Assembly: GCA_020434605.1 (NCBI GenBank)
Contig: JAGRAL010000212.1
Span: forward strand, 1-6,806
Direction: 5' to 3'
Length of the DNA: 6,806 nucleotides
Source: Bdellovibrionales bacterium
GTDB lineage: Bacteria; Bdellovibrionota; Bdellovibrionia; Bdellovibrionales; UBA840
Within the stretch, counting starts at the first letter, position 1. Every line of letters begins with the position of its first letter. Shown one piece after another: positions 1 to 6,405 of this stretch. Under the pieces are notes generated by a model. That model searched no databases and was not told where the DNA came from. It saw only the letters and a list, made by a program, of their open reading frames with translations. The position numbers were made by a program, and so were the translations under genes.

Positions 1-1
1 A

Positions 2-2200
2 GCGTTGTCCTGGCAAAGTCTTTCCTGATGTTTCTACAATCTTAAGGCCGACTTCTTTTGAGCCAGTAAAAGCAATCGTTGAAATGAGAGCGTGATTCAC
101 TAAAAACTCTCCGATTTCATCCCCGTAGCCTGGTAAGAAGTGAATGACTCCAGACGGAAAACCTACTTGTTGAATCATATCCATTAAAACCGCTGCGATG
201 ATAGTGCTCTGTTCGGCTGGCTTCATAATAACCGTATTCCCTGTAACAGCTGCGGCCGTTACCATTCCGGTAAGAATAGCTAGTGGAAAGTTCCACGGAG
301 CAATGACAGCACATACACCTCTGGATTGATATTGATAAAGGCTATGTTCACCTGGTGCATGACCCATCTTTCGAGCTTGGTCTAAACGGCGCATATCCTT
401 TGCGTAGTATCTACAAAAATCGATGGCTTCAAAAACATCTCCATCAGCTTCTTTCCAGCTTTTACCAACCTCACGCACCATTAATGCAATCAACTCATAA
501 CGTCTTTCTACCATTTTGTTCGCTAGTTTCTCTAGTAAAGCACAACGATTTTCTGTAGGGGTTTTTCGCCACTTTGGCCAGTAGTCATTAGCGATCTTTA
601 CTGCTTCATCTGCTTCTACTGTTGAAGCAACATATACAGATCCAACCACCTCATCAGATTGAGATGGGTTGATACTTTTAATTTGTCTTTCTGTTGTAAT
701 ATTTTTTCCATTTACAACAATAGGAAAGGTCTTTTGATACATTGTTTTTGATTTTGCTAAAGCATCTTTTGTTTTTTGACGTATGTGGGGATATCCAAAA
801 TCTAAAAATGCCTCATTTTGAAAGTTAGCATCGTTTTTTAAATCCGCTGTGGTTGGTTTCATATATTCTTTTGGATCCCTAAGTAGTCTTTCAGAAGATT
901 CACCTTCGGCAAATTTAGATCGTAAAAAAGATTCGTTAGAAGTGTTTTCTAAAAGTCTTCTCACTAAATAAGCCATACCAGGGATTAACTCTCCAATCGG
1001 TGCGTACACACGAACTCGGTAGCCCATAGAGGATAATGATTGTTTAAATGCATCAGCCATTCCATATAACATCTGAATTTCAAAAGCATTTTTAGGGACA
1101 TTGTTTTTTTCAGCATGTACTAAAGCAGCCGAGATAGAGCGAACATTGTGTGAGGCGATTGCCAAATGTATGTGTTTATAATTGTCTAAAAGCAACTTTG
1201 CGCAGTCTTCATAATTTGCATCGCATTCGGCTTTGTTTGTGTAGACTGGGTAAGGCCAACGACGTTGTTCGCTTTCAACCGTTTCGTAGTCCCAGTAGGC
1301 ACCTTTAACTAGCCGTACAGTGATTGGAGTTTTACGCTCTTTTGCAAACTGTATAAAATCTTGAGTGTCTTTTAAGGAATCACGTAAATATGCTTGTATC
1401 ACTAAGCCAAAGTGTGGGTAATCAATCAATTCTGGCTCGGTCACTAGTTCTTTAAAAACTTCAAAAGTTAATTGTTTTAATGAATACTGCTCAAGATCCA
1501 TATTGATAAAAATATTTCTTTCTTTCGCAATTTGCAAAATCGGACGCAGGCGTTCTTTAAGAGCTTGTTTAGATGGTTCCCACGCTTCTACTTTTATCTG
1601 AGAGTAAAGTGCAGACAATTTAACAGATACATTTACTTTTGGAATTTCTCCCAGGTGATTGGCATCGATCAAAGGGTTAAGTTCCCATTTTTCTGATAGA
1701 GTGTGCAGACCTTGTAAAAGTTCAATGTAACGTGTCTGATATTCAAGAGCTTCTTTTTCGTTTAAGCAAGCTTCACCTAAAAGATCGGCTGTAAATGTAA
1801 TATTGGTTTTTCTTAATTTGTCTAATCTGTCAAACGCACCTTTTGAGTCTTCGCCAACAATAAACATTTTTGCCATCTGCGTGACATTCTTTTTTACCGT
1901 ACCTGCTAGTATACCTGGAGCTAAAGCACCGATACCTGCGCCAAAATTAAAAATCGACGGCATTTTATCACCGGATTCGGCAAAATATTCTTTTAAGTGT
2001 TTTGCTATATCAGAACTTTTATTTAAGTAAGGAAGAACATCCACAAATCTAAACATTTGTGTTTTAAAATGTTCGTTTCGCATACTCCATTCCATGACCT
2101 TTCCGTACCACCAGTCTTTATTAAATAAACCAATACCCTCGGTCGAAATATTTTGAAATATCTGTAGACCTTTACTTTCAATGTCTTTTTGCAAATCCAT
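2..2200 (-). CDS. putA: Bifunctional proline dehydrogenase / L-glutamate-gamma-semialdehyde dehydrogenase (PutA), N-terminal 733 residues, cut by the left window edge
   Basis: The enzyme oxidises proline to P5C with FAD, then oxidises the hydrolysed semialdehyde to glutamate with NAD+. The frame is open from ATG 2200 to the window edge. After an alpha-helical arm (about 1-130), the proline dehydrogenase barrel shows VNVSVKLSALYSQ (189-201), TVRLVKGAYWDYE (294-306, FAD/active-site strand) and VRVYAPIGELIPG (396-408). It also shows YLVRRLLENTSNESF (411-425), where Arg414/Arg415 and Tyr399 keep the spacing of E. coli Arg555/Arg556 and Tyr540. The aldehyde dehydrogenase half starts near 490 with APWNFPLAI (634-642), GNTVIMKPAEQS (654-665) and FTGSKEVG (711-718). 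The catalytic Cys and the ELGGK-type Glu segment lie beyond the edge. There is no N-terminal ribbon-helix-helix domain, so this is the short (about 1000 aa) type, which is unlikely to repress its own operon. The start is supported by an AAGGA site 7 bp upstream. Family assignment is near certain. Confidence 0.96.
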   Translation of the reverse strand, partial: MDLQKDIESKGLQIFQNISTEGIGLFNKDWWYGKVMEWSMRNEHFKTQMFRFVDVLPYLNKSSDIAKHLKEYFAESGDKMPSIFNFGAGIGALAPGILAGTVKKNVTQMAKMFIVGEDSKGAFDRLDKLRKTNITFTADLLGEACLNEKEALEYQTRYIELLQGLHTLSEKWELNPLIDANHLGEIPKVNVSVKLSALYSQIKVEAWEPSKQALKERLRPILQIAKERNIFINMDLEQYSLKQLTFEVFKELVTEPELIDYPHFGLVIQAYLRDSLKDTQDFIQFAKERKTPITVRLVKGAYWDYETVESEQRRWPYPVYTNKAECDANYEDCAKLLLDNYKHIHLAIASHNVRSISAALVHAEKNNVPKNAFEIQMLYGMADAFKQSLSSMGYRVRVYAPIGELIPGMAYLVRRLLENTSNESFLRSKFAEGESSERLLRDPKEYMKPTTADLKNDANFQNEAFLDFGYPHIRQKTKDALAKSKTMYQKTFPIVVNGKNITTERQIKSINPSQSDEVVGSVYVASTVEADEAVKIANDYWPKWRKTPTENRCALLEKLANKMVERRYELIALMVREVGKSWKEADGDVFEAIDFCRYYAKDMRRLDQARKMGHAPGEHSLYQYQSRGVCAVIAPWNFPLAILTGMVTAAAVTGNTVIMKPAEQSTIIAAVLMDMIQQVGFPSGVIHFLPGYGDEIGEFLVNHALISTIAFTGSKEVGLKIVETSGKTLPGQR

Positions 2201-2207
2201 CAAGGCG

Positions 2208-2212
2208 TCCTT
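2208..2212 (-). promoter_or_regulatory. putA ribosome binding site
   Basis: On the minus strand AAGGA lies 7 bases before ATG 2200. This supports the chosen putA start and gives a good Shine-Dalgarno fit. Confidence 0.7.
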
Positions 2213-2243
2213 TTTGTAGAGCAATGTATTTTTTGGAGCCTGG

Positions 2244-2272
2244 ATAATGTACAAGCTTTAGCCACAAATCAA
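2244..2272 (-). promoter_or_regulatory. Candidate sigma70-type putA promoter
   Basis: Read on the minus strand, TTGATT (2272-2267) and CATTAT (2249-2244) are separated by exactly 17 bases and lie about 45 bp upstream of the putA start. The -35 box matches TTGACA at 4 of 6 positions and the -10 box matches TATAAT at 4 of 6. This is a by-eye match only. The region is A+T-rich, so chance matches are possible. No clear operator repeat was found beside it. Confidence 0.4.
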
Positions 2273-2356
2273 TAGAGAACTCAACGCGCTATATTATGGC
2301 AAAAGAAGGTAAAGAAATTCTTCTCAAGAATAGGCTTTTTCATTACTCTCTATGTT

Positions 2357-3265
2357 ATGGCCAATAGTGTTCAAAAAGCAGAAAAAGTTCACAGATTTTT
2401 ATCAAAAGATGGTTTAATACGGGTGTCGGCGGTTATAGCCCCAGAATTGATCTTAGAGGTGCAGAAAATTAATGCAATGTCGCCATTGGCAGTGATTGCA
2501 GCAGGCCGAGCCACGATTGCATGTATTCTATTAGCCAGCCACCAAAAAGACGATAGGGTATCCTTGTTATTTGATGGTAATGGCCCAATTGGGAAGATTT
2601 TTGTAGAATCCAGCTATGACGGTAAGACCCGGGCTTATGTTACTAATCCCGCGGTTCATCTTGAGTTTAAAGAGGATAAATTTGATGTTAGTGGAGCTGT
2701 TGGCATTGGGCTTTTACATGTAACGCAAATATCGAAGCTTCAAAAAACACCATATAGAGGAACTGTTATCATAAAGACAGGTGAAATAGGCTCAGACATA
2801 GCTTTTTATCTTGAGCAGTCTCACCAAATTCCATCCATAGTGGCTTTGGGTATATCGGTAGATAAAAACGGAATGGTAAACTCAGCAGGTGGGGTCTTAG
2901 TAGAGTTAATGCCTGGGCATACCGACGCTACCATCGTAAAATTAGAAAAAAACGTAGCTAATGCTAAAGGCGTTTCAGAAATGATTGCTGATGGCTATGA
3001 CGCCAAAAAATTAGTAAAAGAATACTTGGGTGATATCGAAGTAGATGAAATTTCTCATGACTATCCTTTGACCTATTCTTGTTCGTGCAGTGAAGACAGA
3101 GTGAAAAACTCGCTTATGCTACTTGGAGAAAAAGAGGTAGAGGATTTAAGTAATAACGAAGATCCAACTGAGATTCGCTGTGATTTTTGTGGTAAAAAGT
3201 ATTATTTTTCGAGTATAGAACTAAAAGAATTGATTAAAGATATACAAAAAAAGGCGATGCACTAA
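2357..3265 (+). CDS. hslO: Hsp33 redox-regulated holdase chaperone
   Basis: This is a cytoplasmic chaperone activated by oxidative stress. When reduced it binds one zinc through four cysteines. Oxidation together with unfolding releases the zinc and exposes the client-binding surface. The 302-residue product is slightly longer than the roughly 292-residue E. coli protein. It has the family's N-terminal alpha/beta domain, including SPLAVIAAGRATIACILLA (42-60), and the C-terminal redox switch CSC (Cys242, Cys244) and CDFC (Cys275, Cys278), i.e. C-X-C-X30-C-X2-C. All four zinc ligands are intact, so a working redox switch is expected. ATG 2357 is the only standard start before an in-frame TAG at 2273-2275. 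It has no visible Shine-Dalgarno sequence, so initiation may be weak, leaderless or coupled to the short upstream frame. Its stop shares one base with the start of the next gene (TAATG), implying co-transcription. Confidence 0.97.
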   Translation: MANSVQKAEKVHRFLSKDGLIRVSAVIAPELILEVQKINAMSPLAVIAAGRATIACILLASHQKDDRVSLLFDGNGPIGKIFVESSYDGKTRAYVTNPAVHLEFKEDKFDVSGAVGIGLLHVTQISKLQKTPYRGTVIIKTGEIGSDIAFYLEQSHQIPSIVALGISVDKNGMVNSAGGVLVELMPGHTDATIVKLEKNVANAKGVSEMIADGYDAKKLVKEYLGDIEVDEISHDYPLTYSCSCSEDRVKNSLMLLGEKEVEDLSNNEDPTEIRCDFCGKKYYFSSIELKELIKDIQKKAMH

Positions 3266-4314
3266 TGTCAAAAACAAAAATAAACATGGCTCTAAAGCTA
3301 CTTATCGTAATCGTACTAGTTTTTAGTGTAGTTGTGTTGATATCGCCATTTTTATTGTCTCTAGCTATTGGTGGCCTATTGTCAGTGGTTGTGTTTCCAA
3401 TTTATATGTTACTAATTCGTAAAAAATGGAACCAATACTTTGCCGCTTTTATTGCAGTCACAGTGTTTAACCTGGTGTTTTTAATTCCGACAACAGTTGT
3501 AATTCTTAAAGGTGCGGCTGCGACGGTTAAGTTTGTAAATCACACGCTAGCCGACAAGGAAGCAGTAAGTGATATTATTTCTGGAGAAAGAGAAAAGCTT
3601 GAAAAGGCACAGGTGAAAGTAACAAAATATACACAAAACCTGGGAATAGATATTCCACATCTATCTGGTTTAGTAAAAAACGCGACAACGACCATTGGTA
3701 ACTTTCTGGTGGACATTATTAAAAAACTATTTTCTCAGATACCCGAGCTTTTTTTAGCTTTATTTGTCATTACTCTAACAATGTTTTTTAGTTTGATTGA
3801 ACATAAGAAGATCAAAAATGTATTCTTAGACCACTGTCTTTTAGATAAAACCAGAGGGGAGAAGCTGGTAAAGGCAGGTTTACTTGCTTGTAAATCTGTG
3901 ATTTTAGCAAATGTGATTGCTGGTGGAGTGCAGGCATTGATTGTTGCTGCCGGCGCTTATTTTACATCAACAGGCGATTTTTTTATTGTAGTATTTGTTA
4001 CTTTCTTATTGTCATTTGTACCTGTTATAGGAGCAGCACCTGTAGCTTTTATTTTAGCAAGCCTTGCTGGTTTAAATCATAACTATAGTGCTGCAGTTAT
4101 TATGGCTATTGTGGGAATCACGGCAGGCATTTCTGATAATTTTATTAGACCGATGGTTTTAAGCGAAGCTGCCGAAACTCACGCCCTATTAAATTTACTG
4201 ACGATTTTAGGTGGAATTATATTATTTGGTCTGCCAGGGCTCTTTATCGGACCATTGATTTTGAGTCTCGCCGTCAGTTGTATTCCCATATACAAAGAAG
4301 AAATCGACATATAA
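3265..4314 (+). CDS. AI-2E family transporter (PerM/TqsA-type integral membrane permease)
   Basis: This is an inner-membrane protein of 349 residues, the usual family length. Hydrophobic segments are visible at about 11-50 (a split pair), 57-83, 157-178, 205-231, 238-268, 273-290 and 306-340, consistent with the roughly eight-helix family fold. Family motifs include FVPVIGAAPVAFILA (251-265), DNFIRPMVLS (291-300) and the C-terminal run LTILGGIILFGLPGLFIGPL (312-331). A soluble, charged, helical stretch at about 90-155 (with EREKLEKAQVKVTK) matches the extra-membrane region between the early helices. The family is named after E. coli TqsA, linked to autoinducer-2 export, but members also move ions or remain unassigned, so the substrate here is not known. 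The start overlaps the hslO stop by one base, with AAGG ten bases upstream (3251-3254). It is likely the second gene of an hslO operon. Confidence 0.93.
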   Translation: MSKTKINMALKLLIVIVLVFSVVVLISPFLLSLAIGGLLSVVVFPIYMLLIRKKWNQYFAAFIAVTVFNLVFLIPTTVVILKGAAATVKFVNHTLADKEAVSDIISGEREKLEKAQVKVTKYTQNLGIDIPHLSGLVKNATTTIGNFLVDIIKKLFSQIPELFLALFVITLTMFFSLIEHKKIKNVFLDHCLLDKTRGEKLVKAGLLACKSVILANVIAGGVQALIVAAGAYFTSTGDFFIVVFVTFLLSFVPVIGAAPVAFILASLAGLNHNYSAAVIMAIVGITAGISDNFIRPMVLSEAAETHALLNLLTILGGIILFGLPGLFIGPLILSLAVSCIPIYKEEIDI

Positions 4315-4413
4315 GTGTGTGATCTGTGCCCAACCTGTTTACGAGTCTATAAAAACTTCAAATTTTCTTCCTAAGTCACCTAAATCATTCGTTTTATGGC
4401 ATAATTCCGGGCT
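4315..4413. other. Short gap after the AI-2E gene, no clear terminator
   Basis: About 100 bp separate the permease stop from the next open frame. I find no stable hairpin followed by a T-run, so transcription may read through. CATAAT (4400-4405) could act as a -10 box for the genes that follow, but no good -35 box stands 16-18 bp upstream. One frame contains a CxxC pair but stops after about 20 codons and resembles nothing I recognise. Confidence 0.4.
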
Positions 4414-4566
4414 GTGTTTAGCTACAACATTTTATTAGATTTAATTACCAGTTTTGTATACGACACCGATAGTGTGGGACAGTCAAATAAAGGACATGAA
4501 AAGCAATTCTCAAAACTAACTCAAGATGAGAAGCTTGAAATTTTGGAGTATTTAAAACTTTTATGA
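4414..4566 (+). pseudogene. Small open frame (50 codons) resembling the C-terminal tail of a c-type cytochrome; remnant or unannotated small gene
   Basis: An in-frame TAA at 4402-4404 limits this frame, and GTG 4414 is the earliest standard start. The 50-residue translation ends with QSNKGHEKQF (23-32) and LTQDEKLEILEYLKLL (35-50). This resembles the SN-x-GHE...LS-x-EEK-x-x-LIEYLKTL ending of many c-type and di-haem peroxidase-like cytochromes. No haem-binding CxxCH is present here or upstream before the intact permease gene, so haem attachment cannot occur. The simplest reading is the leftover 3' end of a deleted cytochrome gene. There is no obvious Shine-Dalgarno sequence before the GTG. 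However, its TGA overlaps the parvulin ATG by four bases (ATGA), so translation through this frame could still feed the downstream gene. The cytochrome likeness comes from motif memory, not a search. It could instead be a short real gene. Confidence 0.45.
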
Positions 4567-4829
4567 TTCATGTAAAACATATCTTAGTAAAGCAGCAATA
4601 TGAAATGGATGATCTTTTACGTAAGTTAAATGATGGGATGAGCTTTGAAGATGCGGCACAAAAATTTTCTATTTGTCCCTCAGGTAAAAAGGGTGGAGAT
4701 CTTGGTGTTATTCGTGAGGGACAGACAGTAGAAGAGTTTGAAGACGCAGCCTTTGCGCTTGCTATTGATGAGATGTCAGGGCCCGTTAGGACATCTTTTG
4801 GATTGCATTTAATTAAGAGAATCAGATGA
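4563..4829 (+). CDS. Stand-alone parvulin-type peptidyl-prolyl cis-trans isomerase (PpiC-like)
   Basis: This enzyme catalyses cis-trans isomerisation of X-Pro bonds in protein folding. The 88-residue product is a single parvulin domain, close in size to E. coli PpiC (93 aa), with no signal peptide or membrane segment, so it is probably cytoplasmic. Hallmarks in order are HILVK (6-10), GMSFEDAAQKFSICPS (25-40), KKGGDLGVI (42-50), VEEFEDAAF (56-64) and GPVRTSFGLHLIKRI (73-87). His6 and His82 are the two conserved active-site histidines, and Cys38 sits at the usual Cys/Asp position. The normally conserved Met of the GxMVxxFE motif is Thr55 here, a change in the substrate pocket that may alter activity. 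A GGAG lies about 14 bases before the start, which is rather far. The ATGA overlap with the preceding open frame and another with the next gene suggest coupled translation. Confidence 0.93.
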   Translation: MIHVKHILVKQQYEMDDLLRKLNDGMSFEDAAQKFSICPSGKKGGDLGVIREGQTVEEFEDAAFALAIDEMSGPVRTSFGLHLIKRIR

Positions 4830-5692
4830 TACAAGCTTTTCTTCTCTCTCTTATTTTTGCTAGCTCTAACTTTGATATACCCAGGTCTGCAAGTCCCTCG
4901 TGTGATTTAGGAAATTATATACAGCCCATCATAATAATCGGTGAGACTCATTTTACCGAATCAGCTAAAGAAGTTCATGACTATGTTCAAACAAATCTTT
5001 TTGAAGAGGGTAAGATCCATTTCTTATTAGAGAACTCTAGTCTGCTAGGTAAGAGATTTATCGATCAACCTATTTTACGTATGTATCTTCAGGTAAATGA
5101 TTTAGTTCGAGCTCTAAAAGAAGAAGGCCATCGACATATTGCAATTCAGTGGACAAACATTTTGTATGAGTTTCAAAAAATGCCTAGCTTAATCAAACTA
5201 AATAACATGACAGAGGAAGAAGAGCATGTTGTTGATTTTTTTAGTAAAATCATACCTAGGCTTAATAAGAGAAGTGCAAAGTATATTATCAATGAAATCG
5301 ATGAATTTTTGTTAGAAAACCCTAAGGCAAGCCGGGAATATACCATCCATCTATTTTCACAGATGAGTTTGTATGCATTTACAATTTATCCCTTTGACGA
5401 AAATCCAATACAGATTTTTGATGCTAATACAAATTTGGATGAAATTAGTTTTTCAGACTTAAAATCTGGGTTTATTGGTTTGGATGAAGCTAGAGAGGTT
5501 TTTATGGCTCAAAAGATTTTTGATTATGTCTGTGGTATTTTAGACCGCAAAAAACCTGTTGTTATTATCGTAGGTGCAGAACATGCAGAGTCTATAAAAG
5601 AAAAATTGTTAGCAGCCAATCTTAACTCTGAAATCAGTGTGTATGATAGTTTTATTACTTACTTTTTAATGAGACGCCTAAAATCACTTTAA
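4826..5692 (+). CDS. TIKI/TraB/ChaN/EreA-superfamily-like protein, possible exported hydrolase
   Basis: I do not recognise this as a named gene. The 288-residue product carries signs of the superfamily that includes Tiki, TraB, ChaN and erythromycin esterase. These are an N-terminal strand ending in the GE-x-H motif (IIIIGETHF, 35-43; Glu40, His42), a second strand ending in Glu69 (HFLLEN, 65-70), an Arg-x-x-x-Met-Ala helix (AREVFMAQKIFDYV, 222-235), and a late strand with a second G-x-x-H (VVIIVGAEHAESIKEKL, 245-261; His253). These residues form a metal or catalytic site in known members. The first 14 residues are hydrophobic, and a Cys at 26 follows, but there is no basic n-region and no good lipobox, so a signal peptide is possible but unproven. 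The mid-region (about 110-190) is helical and shows no motif I know. AAGAGA stands 5 bases before the ATG, which overlaps the parvulin stop (ATGA). Substrate and reaction are unknown. Confidence 0.7.
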   Translation: MIQAFLLSLIFASSNFDIPRSASPSCDLGNYIQPIIIIGETHFTESAKEVHDYVQTNLFEEGKIHFLLENSSLLGKRFIDQPILRMYLQVNDLVRALKEEGHRHIAIQWTNILYEFQKMPSLIKLNNMTEEEEHVVDFFSKIIPRLNKRSAKYIINEIDEFLLENPKASREYTIHLFSQMSLYAFTIYPFDENPIQIFDANTNLDEISFSDLKSGFIGLDEAREVFMAQKIFDYVCGILDRKKPVVIIVGAEHAESIKEKLLAANLNSEISVYDSFITYFLMRRLKSL

Positions 5693-6405
5693 ATTTGATT
5701 TGTTAGCCATGCAGGATCATCGACAGCAATATCGTGGCCGGCCGTAGGATGTATGCGTATTTCGGCTTGTAAACGTTTAGCAAGTCGCTTCGAGCAATTT
5801 ACATTCACCATATTGTCATTTTCTGAAGCTAATAAAATCACTGGCACATTTATTTTTTTGGGCGCCTTAAATCGAATAGCAGCTGTCAATTGTCTGACTA
5901 CAGTCTGTGAAGTATATGGACTATCAATGGCTATTTTATACCATTCATCCAAAAGTTGAGGGTTTTTATGAAATGTATTTGTCGTCATCTGTAGAATGAT
6001 TTTTTCTCTTTCTCGCACATCTTTCTCGGTACTGATTTGTAGACATTGTTGCATGGCTTTAGGGCGCATACGCTCCCAAGGAGTACCTAAGTTTGCAGCA
6101 CTTGTGTTGATTAAGTATAATTTTGTAAAATCAGCAGGGAATAGATTTGCCCACTCTAGGGCAATCATCCCACCTAAAGAAATAGCAACTAGCTCATAGG
6201 GCCCGGCTGATTTTTGATTTAAAAATTGATGACGAATTTTTTTTACAGCTTCTTTTAAATTCCAAGGAAACTCTAGGTCAGCATTTTCACCCACACCAGG
6301 TAAATCTATACATAAAACTTGATGACCCTTTTCTCTCAGCATGTCTGGAAAATTTCCCCAATGTCTTTTTTCTCTCACAAGTCCTCTTAATAATAAAATG
6401 TTCAT
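5689..6405 (-). CDS. Alpha/beta hydrolase fold protein
   Basis: This is a soluble hydrolase of 238 residues, typical of the single-domain BioH/esterase-like members. The core shows a first strand (MNILLLRGLV, 1-10), CIDLPGVGENA (32-42), and the nucleophile elbow VAISLGGMIALEW (73-85) with Ser76. The first Gly of the usual GxSxG is Ala74, a tolerated variant. The acid is probably Asp197 in SENDNMV (194-200), and the base His224 in AGHDIAVDDPAW (222-233). The triad is complete, so it is likely active, but the substrate (ester, thioester, lactone or other) cannot be read from sequence. No signal peptide is seen. I chose ATG 6405 rather than TTG 6417. GGAG lies 6 bases before the ATG, and the ATG overlaps the upstream stop (ATGA), which implies translational coupling to the carboxypeptidase-like gene. 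Its stop overlaps that of the convergent gene by four bases. Confidence 0.92.
   Translation of the reverse strand: MNILLLRGLVREKRHWGNFPDMLREKGHQVLCIDLPGVGENADLEFPWNLKEAVKKIRHQFLNQKSAGPYELVAISLGGMIALEWANLFPADFTKLYLINTSAANLGTPWERMRPKAMQQCLQISTEKDVREREKIILQMTTNTFHKNPQLLDEWYKIAIDSPYTSQTVVRQLTAAIRFKAPKKINVPVILLASENDNMVNVNCSKRLAKRLQAEIRIHPTAGHDIAVDDPAWLTNQI

Larger units (their letters stand above)
2201..2356. other. Divergent putA-hslO intergenic region
   Basis: This stretch of about 156 bp separates the divergent putA and hslO starts and must hold the control signals of both. The putA side has a good ribosome binding site and a plausible promoter. The hslO side has a TATATT/TATTAT stretch at 2290-2297 that could be a -10 box, but no convincing -35 box at the right distance. 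I see no sigma32-type heat-shock promoter, although hslO is heat-induced in E. coli. A short open frame beginning with ATG 2296 runs into hslO. Confidence 0.6.

Noticed and set aside
117..314. Minus-strand 65-codon open frame
   Set aside because: It lies inside the putA aldehyde dehydrogenase half in another frame. The putA frame gives clear family motifs, and this translation is low-complexity Ser/Tyr-rich.
355..558. Plus-strand 67-codon open frame
   Set aside because: Antisense to putA, with no ribosome site or recognisable domain.
1803..2030. Plus-strand 75-codon hydrophobic open frame
   Set aside because: Antisense to the putA N-terminal arm. Its hydrophobicity follows from the opposite-strand codons.
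4316..4375. Possible zinc-finger-like CxxC micro-ORF after the permease
   Set aside because: The frame stops after about 20 codons, has only one Cys pair and no ribosome site, and is best explained by chance.
4568..4834. Minus-strand 88-codon open frame opposite parvulin
   Set aside because: A mirror frame of the well-supported parvulin gene with no family features.
5753..5959. Plus-strand 68-codon open frame
   Set aside because: Antisense to the alpha/beta hydrolase, whose triad residues fix the true coding strand.
5996..6199. Plus-strand 67-codon open frame
   Set aside because: Antisense to the alpha/beta hydrolase core, including its nucleophile elbow.
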